DNA of 63,880 bases, taken from contig SWDG01000007.1 of NCBI GenBank assembly GCA_005116965.1, forward strand, positions 1-63,880, read 5' to 3'. Shown one piece after another: positions 8,198 through 15,644 of this stretch (position 1 is its first letter; each line of letters starts with the position of its first letter). The notes below the pieces were generated by a model. That model did no database searches and was not told the origin of the DNA. It saw only the letters and a program-made list of their open reading frames with translations. The DNA is from Nitrospira sp. (lineage in GTDB: Bacteria; Nitrospirota; Nitrospiria; Nitrospirales; Nitrospiraceae). A program made the position numbers and the translations under genes.

Positions 8198-8455
8198 CTA
8201 CTTGCCTGTGACGGCGTCCTTGAGTTTTTTCCCCTCGTCCTTCGCTTCTCCTGCGTTTTTCATCGCATCTTGCGTTTTCAGATCCTTGGCACTTTGTGCG
8301 GTCTCACCACCCTCTTTTTTCACATTCTCCGCTTGACCTTTCACGGTTTCAACCTTTTGTTTCATGGCTCCCATGTCGACAGCCCATGCCGATGTGTTCA
8401 GACCAAGCATGACAACCGTCAGAGCCATGCCCACTAGGGTCATTCCCAGTTTCAT
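8198..8455 (-). CDS. Small exported Lys/Ala-rich protein
   Basis: The start at 8455 is chosen because a perfect aaaggaggt site precedes it, giving 85 aa rather than a longer N-terminal extension. A signal peptide (about residues 1-24, ending SAWA) precedes a mature part made almost entirely of charged helix, with repeated KxQ/AENVKKEGG-like segments. It resembles small periplasmic stress proteins of low complexity, but no family is recognised. It is followed in the same direction by no close gene, and upstream lies the OmpA lipoprotein. Confidence 0.7.
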   Translation of the reverse strand: MKLGMTLVGMALTVVMLGLNTSAWAVDMGAMKQKVETVKGQAENVKKEGGETAQSAKDLKTQDAMKNAGEAKDEGKKLKDAVTGK

Positions 8456-8537
8456 TGCGGACCTCCTTTCAGGCGAATCGCAGGTGAGTATGGGAGGAGC
8501 GGCGATATCTGTGCCGCTCCTCTGAGACATTGACCTA

Positions 8538-9569
8538 CTACTTGGTCACGCTGATTTCTACCCGGCGGTTCTTCGCCCGCCCCTCGGTGGTGACATTCGG
8601 CATCACCGGCTTCGTATCAGCGACTCCTATTGAATGGGCACCAGAGAGCCCGCCGTCTGCCAATGCTTGCGCGGCGTTCGTTGCTCGTGCTTCGGACAAT
8701 TCCTTGTTGGTCGGGAACTTCTTCTTCAGTGCGCCGAGGATCGGCCGATTGTCGGTATGGCCTTCAACATGAACTTTATACTCTGGGAAATCCTTGAGGA
8801 TGGACCCGACCTGTTTGAGCGCATCGGCTCCAGCAGGCTTGAGCTGGTCTTCGCCCGACCCGAAGAGGTAGCCCGAAGCTAGGTTGATAAGCAATCGCTC
8901 GTTATTGAGATCAACAGTGATATTTTTTTCATCGATTTGCGGCTTGAGTGCCCTGATCAATCCGCGCTCCGCCTGCTTCAATTTCGCCATCTCTGTGGAG
9001 AGGTCGCCACGAAGACCCGCGAGCTCCTTGTCTCGATCGGCTAATTGGGACTCAAGGTCGGAGTTGCGTTGCCTCAACGCTGCTAACTGTGACTCCGACT
9101 CCGCCGCCAGCCGGTCATGATCCCCGCTGTGTTGTCTCGCCGCAGCCAGTTCCGCTGCAAGCCGATCTTTCTCACTCTGTGCAGCCGAAAGTTGACCTGC
9201 GAAGGCCGCATTGTCACCGGCTCCAGAACGAAGCGTGGCAATTTCCCGATCACGGTCGGCGAGTTGTCGTTCCAATTCACTGACACGGCTGCTGAGGGTT
9301 CCGTTTTGCCGTCGCGCCGCTTCCAGTTCCTCGGCTAATCGTGACCGATCTCGTTCCAGCGCTGCAAGACGTGCAGCCATTTCTTGCGAGGCATCGGGTG
9401 CCACAACTTTTGTCGTGGAGGGACACCCAGTGCCCTGGTGGTAGCCATACCATTTCTTATCAACACACACAGTGGGTTGCTTAATATAGCTGTCAGAATG
9501 CTTCAGAGAAGAACACCCTACCAGAGCGACAAGCCCTGCCATCAGTAGAACACCTTTAGCTAATCGCAT
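8538..9569 (-). CDS. OmpA-family lipoprotein with coiled coil
   Basis: The ATG at 9569 follows aaggaggt at good spacing, giving 343 aa. A lipoprotein signal ends in the lipobox LVGC (Cys19). Residues about 65-205 are a long coiled coil of heptads (RLAEELEAAR, ELERQLADRDREIATL), followed by a C-terminal OmpA domain (about 225-343) with VHVEGHTDNRP and LSEARATNAAQAL for peptidoglycan binding. It probably bridges outer membrane and cell wall. It lies in a minus-strand envelope block with mscL and a DUF481 gene, each with its own strong ribosome site. Confidence 0.88.
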   Translation of the reverse strand: MRLAKGVLLMAGLVALVGCSSLKHSDSYIKQPTVCVDKKWYGYHQGTGCPSTTKVVAPDASQEMAARLAALERDRSRLAEELEAARRQNGTLSSRVSELERQLADRDREIATLRSGAGDNAAFAGQLSAAQSEKDRLAAELAAARQHSGDHDRLAAESESQLAALRQRNSDLESQLADRDKELAGLRGDLSTEMAKLKQAERGLIRALKPQIDEKNITVDLNNERLLINLASGYLFGSGEDQLKPAGADALKQVGSILKDFPEYKVHVEGHTDNRPILGALKKKFPTNKELSEARATNAAQALADGGLSGAHSIGVADTKPVMPNVTTEGRAKNRRVEISVTK

Positions 9570-9651
9570 GAGGACCTCCTTCGTATCCATATAGCAGCAG
9601 GAATGGGATCACTACTCCCCCACGCCGTATTGCTGGTTATACTGTTGATAT

Positions 9652-10074
9652 TCATTGGCGGTGCTTGAGGAGATCGCGGATTTCCGTCAACAGTTTCTCC
9701 TCATTGCTCGGCGCCGGAGGAGGCGGCGGTGGGGCTGCAGGCGCTTCTTTCTTAAACCGATTCACCTGTTTGACCAACATGAAGATGACAAAGGCGACGA
9801 TGATGAAGTCGAACACGCTCTGTAGAAAAACGCCGTAATTAATCGTCGGGGCCCCAGCAGCTTTGGCTGCGGCTAGAGACGCAGGGGATGTTCTGGACAA
9901 ATCAATGAAGAGGCTTGAAAAATCTACCTTGCCCATCAGTAACCCAATGGGCGGCATCAGCACATCGCTGACCATGGACGACACGATCTTTCCGAATGCC
10001 CCACCAATAATCACACCAATCGCCATATCCAGGACATTCCCCTTCATGGCGAACTCTTTGAACTCTTTCAGCAT
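9652..10074 (-). CDS. mscL: Large-conductance mechanosensitive channel MscL
   Basis: This 140-aa MscL homologue opens under membrane tension to release solutes on hypo-osmotic shock. The N-terminal amphipathic helix [20 protein letters not shown], the pore helix [22 protein letters not shown] and TM2 ([18 protein letters not shown]) are all typical, followed by the cytoplasmic bundle [13 protein letters not shown] proline-rich linker of eight or more prolines and alanines precedes that bundle. The ribosome site taaggagga is strong. Confidence 0.95.
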   Translation of the reverse strand: MLKEFKEFAMKGNVLDMAIGVIIGGAFGKIVSSMVSDVLMPPIGLLMGKVDFSSLFIDLSRTSPASLAAAKAAGAPTINYGVFLQSVFDFIIVAFVIFMLVKQVNRFKKEAPAAPPPPPPAPSNEEKLLTEIRDLLKHRQ

Positions 10075-10122
10075 AGTGTTCCTCCTTATAAGAACGCAGC
10101 TCCGTACGAGGCTACAAGCAGC

Positions 10123-11226
10123 CTATCGTGTGCGAGTGGTGTCGAACGCATACCCCAACGTAAGCAAGTATAAATTATCGGTATCGCCCGTGCCGGCAGG
10201 CGGCCGATTGTTGTAGCGCGTGGTCACCTGGAATCCGCTCGCCAGACCGGCCAAAATCTTCATGCGAACCCCGTTATCCATCGTAAAGAAGAAATCCGAC
10301 GCGTTCTGGACCGAGGGGAATATTTCATTGTAATGGTACAGCGTGACACGGCCATCGAACAGCGGCCAATCCAATTTCATGGCCACGCGCGCGCGAAAGC
10401 TCCCTCGATCAGCGGTGATGCTATTATCCCGGTAGTCCTCGTTAAAATACGTTGGACCGGCTTCGGCGTAGAAGGTCATATCCTTAAAAATACCCTTCAG
10501 ATCTCCACGCTCAAGGAATTGGTACCCCGGTCCACTGGAGATCGCTGTTCTTAACTTGAGGTTTTGGAGAAAATCGTTTTCCACATAGGCCGACGCATAC
10601 CAGAAAAACCGTTTCGTGATAAAGAAGTCCAGCTTGATCGTGCCGCGGGCATTCCTGACCTGTAAACTACCGTTGTTGTCTGCATTGACGTAGCGACCCA
10701 GGAGGGTCAGCCGGAGCTGCTCACTGCGTGCCACAAGATCTCCCAGAACACTCACGTTCCGGAGATGGCTGTTTCCCACGGATTGCGAGTAGCCCGCGTT
10801 AAGGCTCCCGGAGTAGATGACCGGCGACTGAATGACCGGGTTCACCTGTGTCACGGCATTGATCGGAACCGTCATCGTGTTTCCGTTTGGCCCAGCCTTC
10901 ACCTTCATCGTCCCCGGTTCTCCCTCTTCGGCCGTACCAACAAGTACGGTCCCCTCCTTTAAATGAAAAGGTACCGGGTGCGAGACCGCCAGCTTGGTCA
11001 CTTCAGCCCATTTAAGCTTGATGATATCGCCTGCCAGAGAGTTCTTGATCTGTAGTAACCCGCCCGACATCTCGATCACTTCACCATAGATGATACTGCC
11101 GTCTTTTAAGGTCACGACATCAAGGATCGGTGCCGGCGTAGTCGCGAGCGCCCCATCATCAGCAAGACTCGGCGTCGCCATCGCGCCCAGAGCTAAGACT
11201 GCGACCAGTAACATGAGTGGCTTCAT
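10123..11226 (-). CDS. DUF481 outer-membrane protein (YdiY-like)
   Basis: This 367-aa exported protein has a signal peptide ending ATPSLA at about residue 22. An N-terminal segment (about 35-130) has two small SH3-like beta units (VTLKDGSIIYGEVIEMSGG). The C-terminal DUF481 beta-barrel domain runs from about 140 to 367 (SLNAGYSQSVGNSHLRNV, and an aromatic-rich end). DUF481 members include a salt-induced outer-membrane protein. Neighbouring mscL and OmpA genes fit an osmotic or envelope role, which is inferred. The ribosome site gaaggagg is good. Confidence 0.85.
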   Translation of the reverse strand: MKPLMLLVAVLALGAMATPSLADDGALATTPAPILDVVTLKDGSIIYGEVIEMSGGLLQIKNSLAGDIIKLKWAEVTKLAVSHPVPFHLKEGTVLVGTAEEGEPGTMKVKAGPNGNTMTVPINAVTQVNPVIQSPVIYSGSLNAGYSQSVGNSHLRNVSVLGDLVARSEQLRLTLLGRYVNADNNGSLQVRNARGTIKLDFFITKRFFWYASAYVENDFLQNLKLRTAISSGPGYQFLERGDLKGIFKDMTFYAEAGPTYFNEDYRDNSITADRGSFRARVAMKLDWPLFDGRVTLYHYNEIFPSVQNASDFFFTMDNGVRMKILAGLASGFQVTTRYNNRPPAGTGDTDNLYLLTLGYAFDTTRTR

Positions 11227-11496
11227 TTATCCTCCTTCGTGTGGCTAAGTCGTTCTGTTAGGGTAAGTTGCCATTGGGTATATACCTAGATTGCCGTGAC
11301 ACCGCAAGAGGCTGTTGTCTGTTTGTGCGAGACGCAGCCTAGAGCCTTTCAATGTCCAGACCGAGGAGAACGCCATGTCGGCTCTCCATACTGGGCTCGC
11401 GACTCTGAGCGATGACGGCCATGGAGTAGCGATTCGTGGTTGAGACAGTCCGGCTTCACGATCTCCAGATCGTCTCCATACAGGCCTGATACGTGG

Positions 11497-12195
11497 CTAG
11501 TTCTGGTGAGAAACGCCTTCACGTCCATGCGGATCCTTTTCTAATTGCACATAGTAGCGTGCCGCCTCGGATCGCCTGGAGATCTTCAAACGCTTGTAGA
11601 GTTTTTGTAAACGAGTGGCTACCCCACGCGGCACAAGATTCAATTCTTGTGCAATCTCCTTGTTGGTCTTCCCGAGAGCCACCAGAGCGAGTAGTTGTTG
11701 ATCGTCTTTCGAACAGGTATAGGGGATCCGCTCTTGTCCAGGCAACGCTCCATCCTGAACCCACGTGATGACCTGCTGAGTCAATTGCTGATCCATGATC
11801 GCTCTCCCACTCGCAACGATCTCAATACTCCTCGCAACCGCCTCAGCCGCTGCGCCCTTCAGCAGGTAGCCGTGCGCATCGGCCATGATTGCTGCTCGCA
11901 GAAGCTCCTTATCGTCATGCGCCGTAAAAAAGAGAACACCGATGGTTGGATGTGACTCACGGATGGCTCTACACACGTCGATTCCACTCGCTTGCCCCAC
12001 GCGAGCCTCTAACATCACGACATTCGGCTGGTGAGCCTGTATCGCGTCAAAGGCTTCGGAGGGAGTACGAACAATGCCCAGGATTTCGATATGGGGAGCT
12101 GTGGAAAGGAAAGTCTTGAGCCCATGCAGAGTCAGAATAGAATCATCGATCAGCAACACACGAATCGGTGCTCGTATTCCAGTTACTTTGTTCAT
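11497..12195 (-). CDS. NarL/LuxR-type response regulator with Glu at the phospho-acceptor position
   Basis: This 232-aa protein has a receiver-like domain (about 10-125; acidic pair D17 D18, Thr and Lys motifs TAHDD and YLLKGA) and a LuxR-type helix-turn-helix (about 165-220; ALGKTNKEIAQELNLVPRGV). The residue that is normally the phosphorylated Asp is Glu63, in VVMLEARVG. This could mimic phosphorylation or make the protein independent of a kinase. No kinase gene is adjacent. It may control the envelope genes next to it. Confidence 0.88.
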   Translation of the reverse strand: MNKVTGIRAPIRVLLIDDSILTLHGLKTFLSTAPHIEILGIVRTPSEAFDAIQAHQPNVVMLEARVGQASGIDVCRAIRESHPTIGVLFFTAHDDKELLRAAIMADAHGYLLKGAAAEAVARSIEIVASGRAIMDQQLTQQVITWVQDGALPGQERIPYTCSKDDQQLLALVALGKTNKEIAQELNLVPRGVATRLQKLYKRLKISRRSEAARYYVQLEKDPHGREGVSHQN

Positions 12196-12377
12196 CGGGT
12201 CATCCCTGTTTCGTGAAAGTGCCAGAACTCAGCTGTGCTTAACCCAGAGGAAACATGTCGCCCATCGAAATCGACAGATGGACCGTTTCATATACACACA
12301 CGGATGATATCCGCTCATACCATTGCGCCATCGGAATTTCATCGAGCACGATCCACCCCTGACCCTTCTCGCTTTTC

Positions 12378-12614
12378 TCATATATCCTCTCCCATGGTAA
12401 GGTGGCGCTCAGTGTGACGGCGCCTTGGAGCGATCTTCCCAGCAGATGCAAACCCTTTGTCATATTGGGCCGCAAGATTTTTAAGCATCCTCAGATTCAC
12501 CATCGCCCCACAATTCACACAGCGCAACGCGCCCCGCCCTGCTGCTTGCTCTGCAAGGTCTTCATCTGCACCGAGCTCAACAATCATCAATCCACCACAT
12601 CGTTTACACCGCAT
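12378..12614 (-). CDS. Small zinc-ribbon protein
   Basis: This 78-aa protein begins with a CxxC pair (MRCKRCGGLM) and has a second CxxC (LRCVNCGA) about 28 residues later, a treble-clef or zinc-ribbon arrangement. The C-terminal third is basic. The function is unknown; it may bind nucleic acid or protein. It lies about 40 bp downstream of the 103-aa gene that follows a candidate sigma-54 promoter and could share its transcript. Confidence 0.65.
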   Translation of the reverse strand: MRCKRCGGLMIVELGADEDLAEQAAGRGALRCVNCGAMVNLRMLKNLAAQYDKGFASAGKIAPRRRHTERHLTMGEDI

Positions 12615-12654
12615 GACAACTCTTCTCCGAGTTAGGCCGTGGGATACACCCTCG

Positions 12655-12966
12655 TTACACAGCCCTCAGGGGCTTGAGTGAGGACGCGCGACGTGTCCGA
12701 GATCGACCTGACCTTGGAGCGATCGCACCGATCTGATCAGAGCCAGAGGCGTTCAACACCCTGCAGATGTCCACAAAGAAATCGACGAATGCACCAATCA
12801 GCACTTCGCGACAAGCCGATTCCTGAATTCCATTTAAATGCTTCCACTGCCCATTCACACGATGCAGCACGGCCAATCGATGCGTGTTCACTCCCGCGCG
12901 AGATGCCGTGGTTAACAGGTAATCCTGTCCGTTGTAGTCTTCGACGAGTAGCCCTGGTGTAGTCAT
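12655..12966 (-). CDS. Hypothetical protein, candidate sigma-54 target
   Basis: This 103-aa protein belongs to no family I recognise. It is soluble, with a beta-rich first half (GLLVEDYNGQDYLLTTAS, RLAVLHRVNGQWKHL), a hydrophobic helix (VLIGAFVDFFVDICRVLN) and a basic, Arg/Ser-rich tail. A gagagg ribosome site precedes the ATG. It is interesting for its control region: a -24/-12 promoter at 13052-13067 and three phased palindromes at 13146-13201 lie directly upstream, after the gene of a sigma-54 activator. Confidence 0.6.
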   Translation of the reverse strand: MTTPGLLVEDYNGQDYLLTTASRAGVNTHRLAVLHRVNGQWKHLNGIQESACREVLIGAFVDFFVDICRVLNASGSDQIGAIAPRSGRSRTRRASSLKPLRAV

Positions 12967-13051
12967 GCTTCTGTACCTCTCTCATCACATTTCTATTGAT
13001 AATCGTCTTGCAACGGATACTGCCGACTTCCTCTTGACGGCATGACATGAT

Positions 13052-13067
13052 TACAAACCGCGTGCCA
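13052..13067 (-). promoter_or_regulatory. Candidate sigma-54 (-24/-12) promoter
   Basis: On the minus strand the sequence TGGCACGCGGTTTGTA matches the consensus TGGCACG-N4-TTGCA except for T in place of C in the -12 element. The 10-bp gap between the GG and GT dinucleotides is correct. Transcription would start near 13041 and read into the gene beginning at 12966. Confidence 0.6.
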
Positions 13068-13145
13068 CATCACTACACAAGTGAAGGCCTATGCATAATC
13101 AATCGGTTGCATTGAATGGATGGATTGGCGAGGCCGTCTCCGCTG

Positions 13146-13201
13146 TGTCGGCATGAAACAACGGCGTGTCTCATGAGACAGGTGCCCTGCCGCATGAGAC
13201 A
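13146..13201. promoter_or_regulatory. Three phased palindromic operator-like sites
   Basis: A perfect 14-bp palindrome TGTCTCATGAGACA (13167-13180) is flanked by two imperfect copies, TGTCGGCATGAAACA (13146-13160) and TGCCGCATGAGACA (13188-13201). Their right halves are spaced 20 and 21 bp, i.e. two helical turns, so one protein face could contact all three. They sit about 80-135 bp upstream of the candidate sigma-54 promoter, a typical enhancer position, and downstream of an activator gene that encodes a Fis-type helix-turn-helix. Confidence 0.65.
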
Positions 13202-13323
13202 GTCACAGGATCGTGAGAAGCGCGTACGCTACGGGCGTGGAGGGGAATGGGTGAGCACGGTTGTCATCGGCCAGATCTCCCAGTGCAATGCTGGGAAGAA
13301 AACAGGCTGTCCTTGCCCTCTGC

Positions 13324-15126
13324 CTAACGAGGATCGATATCAAGCTCGACGAGGCGGCGATAGAACGTCGCCCTACTGACACCCAGCCGTCTGGCGGCCT
13401 CCGTCCGATTGCCTTTGGCATCGGAAAGCGCCGCGAGGAATCGAGATTTCTCGTCCCGGTTCGGCAACGGGATCCACACGGAAGAACTGGGTACAACGGG
13501 GGCACTGATGATCTCCGGCGGGAGATCAATGGGAAGAACCTCTTTCGTCTTGCAGCTGATCACTGCAAATTCGATGGCACTCTTCAGTTCACGCACATTA
13601 CCGGGCCATGCGTGGCTCATGAGAAGCCGAAGGGTGTCGGGATTCAGGCGCTCGATCGTCTTCCCCGTGGCGGTGCAGATTTGCCCGAGAAGAGATTGGG
13701 CGAGAAGCGGGATGTCCTCGCGTCGTTCACGTAAAGGGGAAAGCTGGACTCTGGCAATACGAATTCGGTAGAGCAGATCCGCTCGGAAGGACCCACGAAC
13801 GACGTCTTCACTCAAGTTATGGTGGGTGGCCGCCACGATACGCACATCGATTTTGCGAGGCTTGGCCTCTCCCAGACGGGTGATCTCCTTTTCCTGCAAC
13901 ACCCGCAAGAGAGCCGTTTGGACTTGCTGCGGGATATCCCCAATTTCGTCGAGGAACAACGTGCCACCCTCTGCAGCTTCGAACAATCCTTGCTGATCAT
14001 TCACCGCCCCGGTAAAGGCTCCACGCTTGTGGCCGAAGAGTTGGCTCGTCAGAATCGAGTCTGTCAATCCGGCGCAGTTAGCGGCGATGAACGGCTTATG
14101 TTTTCGACCGCTGCAAGAATGAATGGCACGCGCGATCAGCTCTTTTCCGGTTCCCGTTTCCCCTTCGATCAACACGGTGCTATCGACCTGCGCCACGTCT
14201 CGCACAAGTTGGTACGTGCGAAGCATCGCGGGACTCTTCCCCACCAGGTCGTGAAACGACGCCTGCTCGTTGAGCGCCCGGCGGAGCGTATGGAGCTCGG
14301 TGCGGTCATGCAGGATGACGATATGCCGATCGGGGTGGCGTGGATCTCCGCGGACTTCTATCTCAACCCAACGGGGGCGAGGTCCTTCGATGCACACGAC
14401 GCAAGTCTTCCGTGGGTCCGAGGCGGTATCGATCAGCTCTCGAATCGGCGCACGATCTTGTTTGTGAAGAGGAAGTGCTTGCTCCCATTCCTGGCCAATC
14501 ACGGCTTCGGCTGTCATTCCCAGGATCTCAAGACCGCGATCGCTGGCGAACGTAATGTGTCCGCGTTCATCGAGAACCAATGCGGCGAGCCCGAGGTGCT
14601 GAAGCAGAGCCAGTGCATCGTCCTTTGTGCGTTCGCTGGCTTCAAGCTCACTGATCAAGCGTGTCTCAGTCTTACGGTAGGACTTCGCGGTACGTTCTTC
14701 GGCCAGCATGCGTTCGCGCGCCCGCTGAACGATGGCCCCCATCTCCTCGAAGCCGGAACCTAGACGCTCAATGAGTAACACCTTCTTGGACCCAATCGAC
14801 AGTGCGGTGGCCTCCAATGTCATGGTGCCGCCCTGTCGATCAGGTTCCGTCCATGGGCCAGACTTCTCAGGTGCGCCCAACTGACCTCCCCAGATTGGGT
14901 GAGCCCCAACAAGGTAATCCCGCAGGAACGGCGAGCATTGGCCCAGGTCTAGCACCGTCCCGTTCGCCGGACCGACCCACTGGCGCCACCATTCAGGCGG
15001 GAGACCTTGAAGCCGAAACTCGGCCGAATCCTCCTCGCACTCAAACATCACAATGTCGAGAGTGGAGAGAACCGCATTGAACAGAGACTCGTTGTGCAGT
15101 GCGAGGTTGCCTGGCCGGCTTTTCAT
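13324..15126 (-). CDS. Sigma-54-dependent activator with novel N-terminal sensor and PAS domain
   Basis: The start is ATG 15126, overlapping the GTPase stop (ATGA), giving 600 aa. Residues 1-125 are an unrecognised domain (LFNAVLSTLDIVMFE, LPPEWWRQWVG) also suited to partner binding. A coiled coil (about 130-170) and a PAS domain (about 172-275) follow. The AAA+ domain has Walker A GETGTGKE (322-329), an intact GAFTGA loop (369-374) and Walker B FLDEIGD. A Fis-type helix-turn-helix ends the protein (GNRTEAARRLGVSRATFYRR). It lies in an overlapping operon with a Ras-like GTPase and an OmpA-like membrane protein, which suggests those proteins regulate it. Candidate targets lie just downstream. 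Confidence 0.9.
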   Translation of the reverse strand: MKSRPGNLALHNESLFNAVLSTLDIVMFECEEDSAEFRLQGLPPEWWRQWVGPANGTVLDLGQCSPFLRDYLVGAHPIWGGQLGAPEKSGPWTEPDRQGGTMTLEATALSIGSKKVLLIERLGSGFEEMGAIVQRARERMLAEERTAKSYRKTETRLISELEASERTKDDALALLQHLGLAALVLDERGHITFASDRGLEILGMTAEAVIGQEWEQALPLHKQDRAPIRELIDTASDPRKTCVVCIEGPRPRWVEIEVRGDPRHPDRHIVILHDRTELHTLRRALNEQASFHDLVGKSPAMLRTYQLVRDVAQVDSTVLIEGETGTGKELIARAIHSCSGRKHKPFIAANCAGLTDSILTSQLFGHKRGAFTGAVNDQQGLFEAAEGGTLFLDEIGDIPQQVQTALLRVLQEKEITRLGEAKPRKIDVRIVAATHHNLSEDVVRGSFRADLLYRIRIARVQLSPLRERREDIPLLAQSLLGQICTATGKTIERLNPDTLRLLMSHAWPGNVRELKSAIEFAVISCKTKEVLPIDLPPEIISAPVVPSSSVWIPLPNRDEKSRFLAALSDAKGNRTEAARRLGVSRATFYRRLVELDIDPR

Positions 15127-15644
15127 AAGCAATCCCTGGGGATCGGAGCTGCATGTACGATCTGGGTTGCCAGCGTCACAAATAACTCTTCGACTCCCTG
15201 CCCATGCTTGGCACTGCCGAACAGTACCGTCCAGCCTCGTTCGCGCAGCTGTTCGATCGCGCGCTCATCGATTTCCCACTCAGATCGAACATCCGCTTTA
15301 TTGATGATCGAGATGAACGGAACCGCTCCTACTGTTCGTAAGGCGGTCTGCTGTAGCGCGAGTGCCGTGTCCAAGGTCGCTCTTCTAGTGCCATCCATGA
15401 CCAAGATGTAGCCGGATGAACCGCGAAGATACGAGTCGCGCACTCGTTGGAACTCGTCTTCTCCATAGAGATCCCACAGCACCAGCATCACGTCCCGGTC
15501 GTCGACCGTGACACTCTTCTTCTCCACGGTCACGCCGATCGTCGTGTGATAGTGATCAGAAAACACGTTACTCACAAATCGGCGCACGAGGCTGGTCTTT
15601 CCGACCGCGAATCCGCCCAACATGCAGACTTTCTTCTGCATCAT
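15123..15644 (-). CDS. Ras/Rab-like small GTPase
   Basis: This 173-aa single-domain GTPase of eukaryotic-like Ras/Rab type has G1 GGFAVGKTS (10-18), a switch I segment TTIGVTVEKK, G3 WDLYGED (57-63), G4 NKAD (115-118) and G5 SAK. The residue after the G3 glycine, Gln in Ras, is Glu62 here, so intrinsic hydrolysis may be slow or need a partner. There is no lipidation or membrane motif. Its start overlaps the OmpA-like gene stop (ATGA) and its own stop overlaps the activator start (ATGA), so the three products are made together. It probably acts as a GTP-dependent switch between them. Confidence 0.88.
   Translation of the reverse strand: MMQKKVCMLGGFAVGKTSLVRRFVSNVFSDHYHTTIGVTVEKKSVTVDDRDVMLVLWDLYGEDEFQRVRDSYLRGSSGYILVMDGTRRATLDTALALQQTALRTVGAVPFISIINKADVRSEWEIDERAIEQLRERGWTVLFGSAKHGQGVEELFVTLATQIVHAAPIPRDCL

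Noticed and set aside
12239-12475. 78-codon minus-strand frame
   Set aside because: It overlaps the zinc-ribbon gene, lacks a ribosome site and has no family-like composition.
13009-13027. Second possible -24/-12 element on the minus strand
   Set aside because: GG and GC are 11 bp apart rather than 10, which sigma-54 promoters do not tolerate. The element at 13052-13067 has correct spacing.
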